Position numbers and translations under genes: made by a program. From Tepidibacillus decaturensis (GTDB lineage: Bacteria; Bacillota; Bacilli; Tepidibacillales; Tepidibacillaceae), in the NCBI RefSeq assembly GCF_001561915.1, contig NZ_LSKU01000001.1:2467270-2531269 (forward strand): DNA of 64,000 nt, in the 5' to 3' direction. Under the pieces are notes generated by a model. The model was given only the letters and a program-made list of their open reading frames with translations. It had not been told where the DNA came from and did no database searches. This document shows positions 52,820 to 62,947 of the stretch, piece by piece. The first letter of the stretch is position 1. Each line of letters opens with the position of its first letter.

Positions 52820-54889
52820 TCACCTCGCACTTCTATTTGGTAATTCTTTGATATGATCTCTTAAATAAAATTGATACGGGTTATGGGAAAACTCTCCTTT
52901 TATTCGAAGTCGATAAGTTCCTTTTTTTAATTCTAATTGCTCTTTCCAAGATGTTTGTTTTTGATTCCAAATGATTTCGTAGTTATCATCATAAAGCGTT
53001 ACATCTGCCTCTTGTTCTGCTAAAAAGTCGAAATCTAGTTGGTTAGACATTTGTTTGATTTCAAAAATGAACCAATCTACATCTTGATCATTGGATAGGA
53101 TGCCTTCCATTTTTCTGTTAGAGGGAGTGATCCTTGTCGCGTTACTTGATAGGTTATTCGGTTCATGAATATCTCCATCCATATCTTTAAATTGTAGCTG
53201 TAAGGTATATTCTCCATTCACACCATAGCCATTATAATCAGAGATTTGAATATAGTAAGTACCTGGTCTTGCAAAAATAGTTCCTTCTTCTGCTTTTCCT
53301 GAACCATAGCTGTCGATTTCAATCGCTTTTTTCCCTTCTGGTTGAATACGAATCACAGGATCCAATCTTAAGGTGTCAACAGATACTTTTGCCTTTAGCT
53401 CCCCATTACTTGGTATGTAAAGTTTATACCAATCTAAATCTTGATCCTTTTCCAATGTTCCTTTAATCGGCTCAGATAAGTGTTGAATCTGATAAGCTTG
53501 CCATGGTCTATCATTGTTTTCATAATTATCCTTATAAATGGTATATTTCGTAGAAACGGAGTAAGATATCGCTTCATTCCTAAGTTGCTCATTGATCGTT
53601 TCCCTATCAGGTGTCATTTCTTTAACAGTTGTTGAAAGACTGATTTTTAAATAAGTCGTTCCCTTTGGTAGATCGATATCAATGGTTAAATTTTTGTTGA
53701 TTGGATAAACCAACGGTTGTTGATCTTCTGAATTCGCTGGTTCTAACTCTAATTGAAGAGCAACGTTAGGTTCCTGCTTTAATTGAATATTCAATTGAAC
53801 TTTCCCTCGATAAGGCAATAATAACTGATACCAATCATGATCATTGACTCCAGCAATTTGGGCGTTAATTGTATCTTGCAATGGAATAGGGGTTGCTTTG
53901 TCTTTTGTTTGGTTTTGTTCATATCCGTCCTTTATGGTCGATAACGGACTTGTTAATGCTTTTGCGACATTAATTCTTCCATAACCTGTTAGGATATCCC
54001 ACCCCGGCCTTCCTACATCATCAGCAGTAAATTTAATCAAATCTCTAACCTCTGCTGGAGTTAAAATAGGATATTTTTGATAAATTAAAGCAGCTAACCC
54101 CGCTACTTGTGGTGCTGCCATCGAGGTTCCCACATTCGAAGTATACCCTCCACCTAATTTGGTTGTATAAATCCCTTCACCAGGCGCAACAACATCTAGC
54201 TGTTGACCGTAATTGGAATAGGTTTCGTAATCGTCCTCTAAATCTACCGCACCCACAGATAGTACATTGGCAAATGCTGATGGGTAATTTAATCGATTTC
54301 CTTCGTTTCCAGATGCTGCAACGACTAGTACATCTTTAGATTCTGCATAATCTACGGCTTCCTTCATAAAAGGTGTATAGATGGGTTCGCCTAAAGATAG
54401 AAGAACAATCTTTGCCCCATTGTCGACCGCATAACGGATCCCTTGTCCAACTAAGAAAGAGTCTCCTTCCCCTTGTTCATCTAATACTTTAATTGGCATG
54501 ATTTTGGCATTCCATACTAATCCTGCTATCCCTTCATCATTATTACCAATCGCTCCAACAATTCCTGCCACATTGGTTCCATGGCCATTGTCATCTTGAG
54601 GTGGCATCTTTTTATCAATCAGATTTATCCCTTCAACCAAGTTAGCCTTTAAGTCAGGATGGTACAGATCTACCCCTGTATCAAGGATGGCAATGGTCAC
54701 CTCGCTGGTGTTTACTTCCTCCCATCCTAAAGGTGCTTTAATTTGTTGTAAATAAAGTTGTTTATCAATATTTTTATCATTTGGAACATTCCCTATTAGC
54801 ACTGCATTTGCTCTTAAGAATGTCATATTTACGATAAGTCCTATGATTAGAATTGCTAGCAACCGTTTCTGTTTTTTTAAAAGCTCCAT
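52820..54889 (-). CDS. Subtilisin-like serine protease with C-terminal PPC-type repeats
   Basis: A 689-residue S8 protease, probably secreted: N-terminal hydrophobic helix LLAILIIGLIVNMTF. The triad is intact: D70 in AILDTGVD, H103 in DNGHGTNVAG and S256 in GTSMAAPQVAG, with oxyanion N195 in ASGNEG. The pro-region is very short. Three C-terminal modules share the D(H/L/V)DWY/F pattern (DHDWYQLLLP, DLDWYKLYIP, DVDWFIFEIK) of pre-peptidase C-terminal domains. It lies between CtpA and the ywzB gene, a place with no subtilase in B. subtilis. The ATG at 54889 has GGAG 9 nt upstream. Confidence 0.9.
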   Translation of the reverse strand: MELLKKQKRLLAILIIGLIVNMTFLRANAVLIGNVPNDKNIDKQLYLQQIKAPLGWEEVNTSEVTIAILDTGVDLYHPDLKANLVEGINLIDKKMPPQDDNGHGTNVAGIVGAIGNNDEGIAGLVWNAKIMPIKVLDEQGEGDSFLVGQGIRYAVDNGAKIVLLSLGEPIYTPFMKEAVDYAESKDVLVVAASGNEGNRLNYPSAFANVLSVGAVDLEDDYETYSNYGQQLDVVAPGEGIYTTKLGGGYTSNVGTSMAAPQVAGLAALIYQKYPILTPAEVRDLIKFTADDVGRPGWDILTGYGRINVAKALTSPLSTIKDGYEQNQTKDKATPIPLQDTINAQIAGVNDHDWYQLLLPYRGKVQLNIQLKQEPNVALQLELEPANSEDQQPLVYPINKNLTIDIDLPKGTTYLKISLSTTVKEMTPDRETINEQLRNEAISYSVSTKYTIYKDNYENNDRPWQAYQIQHLSEPIKGTLEKDQDLDWYKLYIPSNGELKAKVSVDTLRLDPVIRIQPEGKKAIEIDSYGSGKAEEGTIFARPGTYYIQISDYNGYGVNGEYTLQLQFKDMDGDIHEPNNLSSNATRITPSNRKMEGILSNDQDVDWFIFEIKQMSNQLDFDFLAEQEADVTLYDDNYEIIWNQKQTSWKEQLELKKGTYRLRIKGEFSHNPYQFYLRDHIKELPNRSAR

Positions 54890-55023
54890 TTTGCTCCACT
54901 CCATCTTTTCCGAACCTATATGAAAAGAAAGTTATGCTTTCTTGTCCCCAAAAAGAAAACGTATCACACGGAAAATTGTGAACGTGCAATACGCTATATG
55001 ACTTTGTATTTCATTTTAACATA

Positions 55024-56439
55024 TTATGGGAGATAAATCGTTAATATTTCTTGCTTTTTGTTTATTTTTAATTCTGGTAAGTGTTTGGTTAATTCTGCTA
55101 ATGTAAGAAAACTCTGACCGTCCTTGATCATGAAACCAGCACTTTTACCCTTGGTTAGTACCATTTTCGTTTTACCAATGACAACGTCTAAACTTGAGGA
55201 TTTGGAATTCCAAAAAATTTTACCGCCTAAGGCATGAACGAGTGGCCTTAAGGCAACATAATCTTTATTATTCTCCTGAATCCAGTTGCTACCGATTGCT
55301 GATACAAAAATATTTTTTTCACCTAAGGTTGTTATGGCTGTTGAAAGTTGTTGATCGACTTCTTCTACCATGATATCTGGCTTGATTCCTATTTTATTCA
55401 TTTTGTTCTTTTTCGGTGTGAAATATTCATTGGTCGTTAGCTTGAGATAGCCACCGTTTTCTAACCGAATTAAACTTTGGACAACCCCTTTACCAAAGGA
55501 ATTGGTTCCAACAATAGTTGCTTTATTATAATCTTTTAAAGCACCTGTTAAAATTTCTGAAGCACTTGCCGTCCCTTCATTGATCAGTACGACCATCGGT
55601 GAATTCCAATCTGTTCCTCCTTGAATAGCTAATTCCTCTTCTTGTTGTATATTGTCCTTGACATAAACGATTGGGCCTTCTTTGATGAAATTTTTAGATA
55701 TTTTAAGTGCAGCATCTAAATATCCACCTGGATTATCCCGCAAGTCGAGGATTAGCTTCTTCATTCCTTTTTCCTTTAATTGTTCTAAGTGTTGTTTGAA
55801 TTCATCTGCTGCTCGTTCACCAAAGGCGTATAGTCGGAGATACCCAATTTCTTTGGTTAGCATTTCCGATTCTACAGAAGGTAGATATACGTCCCCACGA
55901 GTGATGGTTTTAGTCATGGTTTCTTTATCTCTTTGAATTACCATGGTAACGGAAGTTCCTTCTTCTCCTTTAATCTGGTCTGTAACCTGTTCAAGTGTTT
56001 TTCCTTCAGTTGAAATACCTTCTACTGATTTGATCAGATCGCCAACTTGAAGTCCTGCTTCTTCGGCAGGTGAGCCAGGAATGATCGTTTGAACCGCGAT
56101 TCCCTCTTCATTCTTCTCTACAACAACGCCAATACCGACAAAAGAACCATTTAAACTGTCTGTAAAGGATTGATACTCTTCATCTGTAAAATAGGCTGTA
56201 TATGGATCCCCAAGGGTGTCAATCATTCCCCAAATCGCCCCTTGCATCAATTCATCTGGATCTACACCTTGTAAATGATAATATTCGATCAGTTCATAGA
56301 TTTCATTCATAATCGCTTTCTGTTTTTCTAGCGAATCTTGATCTTCTGCTTGTGCCACATTTGGCATTAAGCTAAACAGGGATAAGACAAGAATGATTGC
56401 GATTATTTTTTGTTGGATAGATAACCATTTCTTTGACAT
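55024..56439 (-). CDS. C-terminal processing peptidase (S41, CtpA/CtpB-like)
   Basis: A 471-residue exported protease. It has a signal peptide ending near AQAED, a PDZ domain (NGSFVGIGVVVEKNEEGI … VGDLIKSVEG), then the S41 core with DLRDNPGGYLDAALKIS. The catalytic serine is in NEGTASASEIL and the lysine in SFGKGVVQ. The last 90 residues resemble a copper-amine-oxidase N-terminal-like domain (DYVALRPLVHALGGKIFW), an addition common in Bacillales. Members such as CtpB act in sporulation signalling; the role here is open. Confidence 0.92.
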   Translation of the reverse strand: MSKKWLSIQQKIIAIILVLSLFSLMPNVAQAEDQDSLEKQKAIMNEIYELIEYYHLQGVDPDELMQGAIWGMIDTLGDPYTAYFTDEEYQSFTDSLNGSFVGIGVVVEKNEEGIAVQTIIPGSPAEEAGLQVGDLIKSVEGISTEGKTLEQVTDQIKGEEGTSVTMVIQRDKETMTKTITRGDVYLPSVESEMLTKEIGYLRLYAFGERAADEFKQHLEQLKEKGMKKLILDLRDNPGGYLDAALKISKNFIKEGPIVYVKDNIQQEEELAIQGGTDWNSPMVVLINEGTASASEILTGALKDYNKATIVGTNSFGKGVVQSLIRLENGGYLKLTTNEYFTPKKNKMNKIGIKPDIMVEEVDQQLSTAITTLGEKNIFVSAIGSNWIQENNKDYVALRPLVHALGGKIFWNSKSSSLDVVIGKTKMVLTKGKSAGFMIKDGQSFLTLAELTKHLPELKINKKQEILTIYLP

Positions 56440-56525
56440 TGTTTTGCCTCCTCTTTTTCTCTTGTTTATCTAATTCGGCAACAAAAGGTCAATTCCTTCA
56501 TTCGATCATGACCAAATAGTACATA

Positions 56526-56627
56526 GTTTGTATATTCCAGTGCGCTCCGTTGTCCGTGTATTTCTCTGAATGAAAAATAAGGTGAGAAATACACTCCCAA
56601 AAGTCGCTGCTTATGGAATATACAAAC
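56526..56627. repeat. Dispersed hairpin repeat, best-preserved copy
   Basis: Perfect 14-bp inverted ends (GTTTGTATATTCCA / TGGAATATACAAAC) enclose an inner hairpin with perfect 11-bp arms (GTGTATTTCTC / GAGAAATACAC). GTGCGCTCCGT and AAAAGTCGCT are shared with the other copies. Confidence 0.8.
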
Positions 56628-56650
56628 CCTATGTTAATGAATGAAGGTGA

Positions 56651-56671
56651 GTATATTCCAGTGCGCTCCGT
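56651..56671. repeat. Dispersed hairpin repeat, left-end fragment
   Basis: GTATATTCCAGTGCGCTCCG plus T repeats the left end of the copy at 56526 exactly, then is cut off by the nuo terminator. Confidence 0.7.
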
Positions 56672-56672
56672 C

Positions 56673-56714
56673 AAAAAAATACCCACTAAAGAGGGGGTCT
56701 CCTTAGTGGGTATT
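56673..56714 (-). terminator. Terminator of the nuo operon
   Basis: AATACCCACTAA and TTAGTGGGTATT form a perfect 12-bp stem; on the minus strand it is followed by TTTTTTT. It lies 15 nt after the nuoN stop. Confidence 0.93.
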
Positions 56715-56729
56715 GTGTACATTAGAATC

Positions 56730-58259
56730 TTATTGACCAAGAGTAAGCATATTGAAAAGGTCAAAGTTTTTTGTTATAAAGTCTAGCATTACGTTTGGTA
56801 CAAGACCGATGACGAAAGTTCCAATGAAGGTCAAGAGAATCACGAATTGCATGCTAAATGGAATACTAAGCTTTGCTTCGGTGTGACCCGGTCTCATGTA
56901 CATTTGACGTACAATATTAAAGTAGTAGAAGTATGAGATTACACTTGTTGCTACCATGATACCAGCTAACCAGTAAGATTTAGTAGTTAAGGCACTGATG
57001 AAAATGTTGAACTTACCAATGAATCCAGCCGATATTGGAAGCCCTGCGAGTGACATTAGGAAGAAGGTCATCGCGATGGCCACAAATGGACTACGATGAT
57101 ATAATCCAGCAAAGGATTTCAGATCCTCTGTACCTGCATCTTTATTTACAATCGTGATGACTGTAAATACACCTAGATTCATAAACAAGTATGCCATCAA
57201 GTAGAAAATGATATTGCGAATATCAACAGAAATCAGTTGCTCACTTGCCATCGTCATGGTTGCAAGAGGAACTAAAAGATAACCAGCTTGTGCCACACTA
57301 GAATAGGCCATCATTCGTTTGACGTTGGTTTGGCGAAGTGCCAATGTATTACCAATGATCATCGTTAGTCCAGAAATGACTGCTAAGAAAAGAGTCATTT
57401 TATTGAAGAAGAAGAAAACTGGATTATTGTTTACTACTTCTACTACGATTGGTGTGAAGACGGTAATAAATAAGCGAATGATAATCGCAAAACCAGCTGC
57501 TTTAGAAATGACGGATAAGAATGCAGTAACTGGTGTTGCTGCTCCTTCATATACGTCTGGTGACCACATGTAGGAAGGAACTGCAGAAATCTTGTAGCTC
57601 AGTCCCACAAGCATCATAAAGAAGCCAAGATAAATATAGAAGTCAAATCCACCATTAAAAGCTTCCTGAATTCGTTCAGCGATGACAAAGATATTCGTAC
57701 TTCCGGTTACACCATAGATAAAAGATGTTCCGTAGAGGAAGATCGCTGAGGAAACTCCACCAATAATCACATATTTATATGCCGCTTCGTTTGATTTTAG
57801 ATTAAATTTGCGAATACCTGCCATAATGTAAGATGAGATACTTAATAATTCTAAGCCAATATATAGTGTAATGATATCTGCCGATGAAGCCATAAACATT
57901 GCTCCAAGTAAGGCAGTTAAAAACAAGTAGTAAAATTCACCATCATGTTTGATTTCTTTTTTCTCTACATAATTGATTGACATCACTAACACAAACAATG
58001 TTCCGACTAAGAAAATCAATTTGAAGAGACTTGCGAAACTATCCACACGATAAGAACCCTCTAGCAATTCTTGTGCTGGCTGACCGAGATCTTGAATCAC
58101 AAAGTAAAGGGATAGAATGATACCAATGATGCTTAACCATCCAAATACCTTACGATCTCCTTTACGCATCACTAAGTCAGCAAAGGTTAAGATTACTGCA
58201 ACAATAGCAATGGTTAGTTCAGGAGCGAGTAGCCCCCAGTTTAACTCTAATAGATTCAT
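56730..58259 (-). CDS. nuoN: NADH-quinone oxidoreductase subunit N
   Basis: A 509-residue antiporter-like membrane subunit of complex I, with about 14 helices. The proton-pathway signature is present: YEGAATPVTAFLSVISKAAG with its lysine, and MMAYSSVAQAGYLLV. It is the last gene of the operon, 4 nt after nuoM, followed by a strong terminator. Confidence 0.95.
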   Translation of the reverse strand: MNLLELNWGLLAPELTIAIVAVILTFADLVMRKGDRKVFGWLSIIGIILSLYFVIQDLGQPAQELLEGSYRVDSFASLFKLIFLVGTLFVLVMSINYVEKKEIKHDGEFYYLFLTALLGAMFMASSADIITLYIGLELLSISSYIMAGIRKFNLKSNEAAYKYVIIGGVSSAIFLYGTSFIYGVTGSTNIFVIAERIQEAFNGGFDFYIYLGFFMMLVGLSYKISAVPSYMWSPDVYEGAATPVTAFLSVISKAAGFAIIIRLFITVFTPIVVEVVNNNPVFFFFNKMTLFLAVISGLTMIIGNTLALRQTNVKRMMAYSSVAQAGYLLVPLATMTMASEQLISVDIRNIIFYLMAYLFMNLGVFTVITIVNKDAGTEDLKSFAGLYHRSPFVAIAMTFFLMSLAGLPISAGFIGKFNIFISALTTKSYWLAGIMVATSVISYFYYFNIVRQMYMRPGHTEAKLSIPFSMQFVILLTFIGTFVIGLVPNVMLDFITKNFDLFNMLTLGQ

Positions 58260-58263
58260 AGGT

Positions 58264-59829
58264 CTACCCTCCTATCCTAGTCAATAAGGATTGCAACGTC
58301 GTTTGTAGAGGCTCACTTAGTATGGCTGGGTATACCCCAATCAAAATGATTAGTCCAATGAGTACTACCATCGGGATCACTTCAAGAGAGCGTGCATCAG
58401 TTAATCCAACTAATTTCTCTGCCGTTGGCCCATAAGTAACCTTTAAAGTAGCTCGTAGTAAATAAGCAGAGGTTAATACGATACCAATCGTACCAAACGC
58501 AGCGATCACTGGTTTTTCACCAAATAAACCTAAGAAGGTTAGGAATTCACTGACAAATCCAGACATCCCAGGTAGACCTAATGAAGCGAGAGTTGCCGTT
58601 AATAAAATTCCACTCGTGAATGGCATCGTTTTAGCTAAACCACCCAGTTCATCCATCTTTGCGGTATGAACACGACTGTAAATCACCCCAACAAGATAGA
58701 ACATCGATGCTGAGATAAATCCGTGGGATACAATTTGGAAGACAGCGCCTTGAAAACCAAATGTATTCATTGCTGCTAATCCCATCAAGATAATTCCCAT
58801 GTGGCTTATACTTGAGTAAACAACAACCATTTTGTAGTCATCTTGTACGAAGGCGATAATTGCTCCATAGAAGAGGTTAATGATACCCAAGATCGCTAAA
58901 AAGGTTGAATACTTACCAATGAGGTCTGGGAAGAAGGAATACTCCATTCGAAACAGACCGTATGCACCAATCTTTAAGAGCACTCCAGAAAGAATCATAC
59001 TCATTGCTGGTGGTGCTTGATAGTGTACCTTTAGGATCCATGAATGCAATGGGAACACAGGTAGTTTAATTCCAAAGGCAACTAATAAAGCAAAGAATAC
59101 ACCATAACGGAACCAATCGCTAAACGCTACATTTCCAGTTTGTTTTGCCATTTCAAAATATGGTGATGTTGGATCCGTTAAATTATAGATAATGGTTGGA
59201 ATATCCGTCGTAAAGGTTGGTGTTTGCGTACCTGAAACATAACCCGCATTAAGCATCAAGGCAATAAACGCAATCAGCATAATCGCTGAACCTAAACCAT
59301 TGTAAAGCAAGAAGGTAAAGGCTGCATTTTCCCTTTTATCTTGACCCCAAATCCCTACTAAGAAGAACATGGTGACTAAACTAATTTCAAAGTAAATAAA
59401 GAACAAGAAGAGGTTTTGTGCCATAAATACGCCATATAATCCAATTTGCATGAGGAAGAAAATCGTAAAATATTCCTTCCAACGCTTACTAATCATATTG
59501 GCTGCTGCAATGGCTGACATTAATGCAACGATTGTCGCCAAGACAACAAGTGGCATCGATAAACCATCTACACCCATACTATAGTTAAATTCTAAAACAC
59601 TTGCTCCTATATTGATGTGAATCCATGGAATATTTTCAAGGAATTGCACACCAGAATCTGCACGATCAAAACCAATAAATAAGCCAATAGCCAATACTAA
59701 TGGAATCAATGTGACAAGGATACCAATCATTTTGATTGTTCCTACTCTATCTTTTGGAACAATTAATAAGAGTAGGATTCCTAGTAATGGCGAGAAGGTG
59801 ATCAGTGAAAGTAAACCGAATGAGCTCAT
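58264..59829 (-). CDS. nuoM: NADH-quinone oxidoreductase subunit M
   Basis: A 521-residue antiporter-like subunit. The helix 7 region WILKVHYQAPPAMSMILSGV, with conserved lysines, and VVYSSISHMGIILMGL are typical of NuoM. A conserved glutamate lies in FFIYFEISLV. The ATG overlaps the nuoL stop by 1 nt. It pumps protons in the membrane arm. Confidence 0.96.
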   Translation of the reverse strand: MSSFGLLSLITFSPLLGILLLLIVPKDRVGTIKMIGILVTLIPLVLAIGLFIGFDRADSGVQFLENIPWIHINIGASVLEFNYSMGVDGLSMPLVVLATIVALMSAIAAANMISKRWKEYFTIFFLMQIGLYGVFMAQNLFLFFIYFEISLVTMFFLVGIWGQDKRENAAFTFLLYNGLGSAIMLIAFIALMLNAGYVSGTQTPTFTTDIPTIIYNLTDPTSPYFEMAKQTGNVAFSDWFRYGVFFALLVAFGIKLPVFPLHSWILKVHYQAPPAMSMILSGVLLKIGAYGLFRMEYSFFPDLIGKYSTFLAILGIINLFYGAIIAFVQDDYKMVVVYSSISHMGIILMGLAAMNTFGFQGAVFQIVSHGFISASMFYLVGVIYSRVHTAKMDELGGLAKTMPFTSGILLTATLASLGLPGMSGFVSEFLTFLGLFGEKPVIAAFGTIGIVLTSAYLLRATLKVTYGPTAEKLVGLTDARSLEVIPMVVLIGLIILIGVYPAILSEPLQTTLQSLLTRIGG

Positions 59830-61670
59830 TATCCTAACAACCTCCCTGCCGTCAAGCTAATGAATAGCAATACTAATCCAATAATGGTAATTAGACCGTA
59901 TGCCTGTACTTGACCATTTTGTAATCTTGCTCCAAGTTTTCCAATCGCAACGGAAATATATGCTGTTAATTGGACGAGTCCACCTACAACATAGTGATCG
60001 AAGAATTTTAAAATATACCCAAAAATAGTGTAAGGACGAATAACCCCTGCTTGATATGCCTCATCCACATAATACTTATTGTAAAGAAGCTTGTGTAATC
60101 CAACAGGTTCATCGGTTTTCACCTTTTTATTACGGCCATACATTACCCATGCTAAGGCAATACCAAAGAAAGCTGCAATAATGGATAAGGCCATAATCCA
60201 ACCAGGTCCATGAACTTCTTCAGCGATAGTACCCTCTGCGCCTAAATATTCACCAAATCCAGCATATACAAAGTATCCAGAAACGATCGCTAACCCAGCA
60301 AGAATCATCATTGGGAATGTCATATTAAATGGTGATTCATGGACATGATGGTTATTATGACGTGGTTTACCTGTAAATGTTAAGAAATAAAGTCTAAACA
60401 TATAGAATGCGGTCATTATCGCTGCAATTAAGGCTAACCAGAATAAAATTCCATTTCCGCTTTCCCAAGCAGCCATTAAAATTTCATCCTTGGAGAAGAA
60501 TCCGGATAATCCAGGTACCCCAGCAATTGCTAGAGCGCCGATTAAAAACACTGCTCTTGTAATCTTCATATCCTTGCCTACTCCGCCCATTTCTTTAATA
60601 TCTTGTGTTCCTACTGAATGGATTACACTACCTGCTGCTAGGAACAAAAGTGCTTTAAAGAAGGCATGTGTAAATAAGTGGAATACTCCAGCAATATATC
60701 CGAATGAGCCAAGTGCAAGCATCATGTAGCCTAATTGGCTGACAGTTGAATAAGCTAACACGCGTTTAATATCATTTTGCACCAAACCAATTGACGCAGC
60801 AAAGATGGATGTAAAGCCACCGATAATCGCTACAGTCATCATAGCAGTTTGAGAAGCTTCAAATAATGGATAAGTCCGTGCAACTAAGTATACACCGGCA
60901 GCAACCATCGTTGCCGCATGGATTAACGCTGAAACAGGTGTAGGACCTTCCATCGCATCTGGTAACCATATATGTAATGGGAATTGACCAGATTTACCTA
61001 CTGCACCAAAGAATAGTAAAATCGCTACTAAAGTGATGAAGCCAGGAGCTAATGCACCAGATTCCGCAGCTTCAAACACTCCTGCATAGTCAAAGGTTCC
61101 TGTCTTCCAGAAGATTAAGGAAATCCCAATGAATATACCTAAATCCCCTATTCTTGTTGTGATAAACGCTTTCTTTGCTGCTGCTCTAGCTGATGGTTTA
61201 AAGTAATAGAATCCGATTAGTAGGAATGAGGTTGCCCCTACTAATTCCCAAAAGATATACGCTTGTAATAGATTAGGTGAGATCACAAGGCTTAACATGG
61301 AAAAGGTAAATAGCGCTAGATAGGAATAAAAGACTGGAAAACGCTCATCTCCATGCATATAACCTTTTGAATAAATATGAACCATTAAACTTACAAGGGT
61401 AACGACGAATAACATCATCGCGTTTAATTCATTGATTTCAAACCCCATTGTAAAAGTTTTGTCTCCAACTTTAAGCCAATCTATGTTGTAGAGATAGTTC
61501 TCTGCTCCACCTAACTTTTGGATAAAGACCCCTAATGCCAAAGCAAATGAGGCTAATAATGAGACAATACCTACGTAGGCTGCACCTTCCTTGAGCTGAC
61601 GACCAAAAGCGACTAACAGCACGAAGGAGATGAGCGGAAAAAGTGGAATTAACCATGCAATTTCAAACAT
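59829..61670 (-). CDS. nuoL: NADH-quinone oxidoreductase subunit L
   Basis: A 613-residue distal antiporter-like subunit with the long C-terminal lateral helix (from about residue 510). Signatures are WLPDAMEGPTPVSALIHAAT, RVLAYSTVSQLGYMMLALG and HLFTHAFFKALLFLAAGSVIH. Length is standard. It is 22 nt downstream of nuoK. Confidence 0.96.
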   Translation of the reverse strand: MFEIAWLIPLFPLISFVLLVAFGRQLKEGAAYVGIVSLLASFALALGVFIQKLGGAENYLYNIDWLKVGDKTFTMGFEINELNAMMLFVVTLVSLMVHIYSKGYMHGDERFPVFYSYLALFTFSMLSLVISPNLLQAYIFWELVGATSFLLIGFYYFKPSARAAAKKAFITTRIGDLGIFIGISLIFWKTGTFDYAGVFEAAESGALAPGFITLVAILLFFGAVGKSGQFPLHIWLPDAMEGPTPVSALIHAATMVAAGVYLVARTYPLFEASQTAMMTVAIIGGFTSIFAASIGLVQNDIKRVLAYSTVSQLGYMMLALGSFGYIAGVFHLFTHAFFKALLFLAAGSVIHSVGTQDIKEMGGVGKDMKITRAVFLIGALAIAGVPGLSGFFSKDEILMAAWESGNGILFWLALIAAIMTAFYMFRLYFLTFTGKPRHNNHHVHESPFNMTFPMMILAGLAIVSGYFVYAGFGEYLGAEGTIAEEVHGPGWIMALSIIAAFFGIALAWVMYGRNKKVKTDEPVGLHKLLYNKYYVDEAYQAGVIRPYTIFGYILKFFDHYVVGGLVQLTAYISVAIGKLGARLQNGQVQAYGLITIIGLVLLFISLTAGRLLG

Positions 61671-61692
61671 TTGATCACCATTCCTTCATATT

Positions 61693-62001
61693 TTATCGCT
61701 TCATAATATCCATTTCGTTTACATTGATGGTCGCCTTATTACGGAAGACTGCCATCAAAATCGCAAGTCCAACCGCTGCTTCTGCAGCAGCAACTGTGAT
61801 TGTAAATACTGTAAAGATTTGACCTGTAATATTTGCATATAAACCAAACCGGGAGAATGCGATTAAGTTCACATTGACTGCATTTAGCATCAATTCAACT
61901 GATAATAGAACAATAATCGCGTTCTTCTTTGATAATAATCCATATATACCGAGAGAGAATAATATCGCTCCGACTGCTAGATAAGCCCCTAAAGGTACCA
62001 T
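61693..62001 (-). CDS. nuoK: NADH-quinone oxidoreductase subunit K
   Basis: A 102-residue, three-helix subunit. The two conserved membrane glutamates are in [15 protein letters not shown] and [13 protein letters not shown]. It abuts the nuoJ stop with no gap. Confidence 0.96.
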   Translation of the reverse strand: MVPLGAYLAVGAILFSLGIYGLLSKKNAIIVLLSVELMLNAVNVNLIAFSRFGLYANITGQIFTVFTITVAAAEAAVGLAILMAVFRNKATINVNEMDIMKR

Positions 62002-62511
62002 CTATTCTTCACTCTCCTTTTTTGCCAACACAATTGCTCCTACAAGTGCAACAAGTAGAAGAACGGAAGCAAGCTCGAATGGAATGACATATTTAGTAAA
62101 AACAGTTTCCCCAATAGCCATCACATTGTTTGCTCCAAGATCTGAGGTTTCAGTTGGCCAATACTTATTCGTGATAAAAATTCCATATAGGAAGAACCCG
62201 CCAACCATGATCGTACTTAAAATAGAAAGGGCAGTATGCCATTTTCTCTTTATTTTAACCCCTTCGTCTTTATGTTGAGTCATCATCGTACCCATTACCA
62301 TCATGATTGTAATTGCGCCTGCATAAATAAGCACCTGCACAAAAGCAAGATATTCCGCTTTTAACAAGATGAATAACCCTGCTACACCCATGAAAGATAA
62401 ACCGATTGAGAGGACCATATGAACAACCTTATTCAGGTTCAACATAAAGACTCCCCCGCTGATAGCCATCAGTGCGAACAGGAAGAAAGCAATATATTGA
62501 CCGGTCATCAA
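62002..62511 (-). CDS. nuoJ: NADH-quinone oxidoreductase subunit J
   Basis: A 169-residue subunit with five helices. The third helix contains the pi-bulge region FVQVLIYAGAITIMMVMG. The start overlaps the nuoI stop by 4 nt, indicating translational coupling. Confidence 0.95.
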   Translation of the reverse strand: MMTGQYIAFFLFALMAISGGVFMLNLNKVVHMVLSIGLSFMGVAGLFILLKAEYLAFVQVLIYAGAITIMMVMGTMMTQHKDEGVKIKRKWHTALSILSTIMVGGFFLYGIFITNKYWPTETSDLGANNVMAIGETVFTKYVIPFELASVLLLVALVGAIVLAKKESEE

Positions 62512-62930
62512 TGATTCTCCTCCCTCACATTTTGATTATTGTTGTCTAACCATTTAAGGTCTTTAAGCAAGTTATCACGGCTATACGTTGCTAATTCATA
62601 GTTATTGGACATGACAATTGCTTCAGTTGGACAAACCTCAGTACATAAATCACATAAGATACAAATTTCGAAGTTAATATCGTATGTGTCAATCACTTTA
62701 CCTTTTTTCTCAGGATCTGGATTTGGTTTCCCTACTAAGGTAATACAACCGGTTGGGCATATTCTTGCACATTGGTTACAGACGATACATTTGTCAGGTT
62801 CAAAATGTTGGATGCCACGAAAGCGCTTGGGCATAATAACTGGCTCATCTGGATACTTATATGTTACTTTTGGCTCTTTTAGCTGCTTCAAAGTAAATCC
62901 TAATCCTTTAAAAAATCCTGTACCCCACAC
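62508..62930 (-). CDS. nuoI: NADH-quinone oxidoreductase subunit I
   Basis: A 140-residue peripheral subunit that carries two [4Fe-4S] clusters (N6a/N6b). Both ligand sets are complete: CIVCNQCARICP and CILCDLCTEVCP. The start is GTG with GGGGTG upstream. It passes electrons towards the quinone site between the hydrophilic and membrane arms. Confidence 0.96.
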   Translation of the reverse strand: MWGTGFFKGLGFTLKQLKEPKVTYKYPDEPVIMPKRFRGIQHFEPDKCIVCNQCARICPTGCITLVGKPNPDPEKKGKVIDTYDINFEICILCDLCTEVCPTEAIVMSNNYELATYSRDNLLKDLKWLDNNNQNVREENH

Positions 62931-62947
62931 GTGAATTTCACCCCGCT

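Noticed and set aside
56498-56764. 88-codon ORF across the nuo terminator and hairpin repeat
   Set aside because: It runs through a terminator and repeat DNA and has no coding character.
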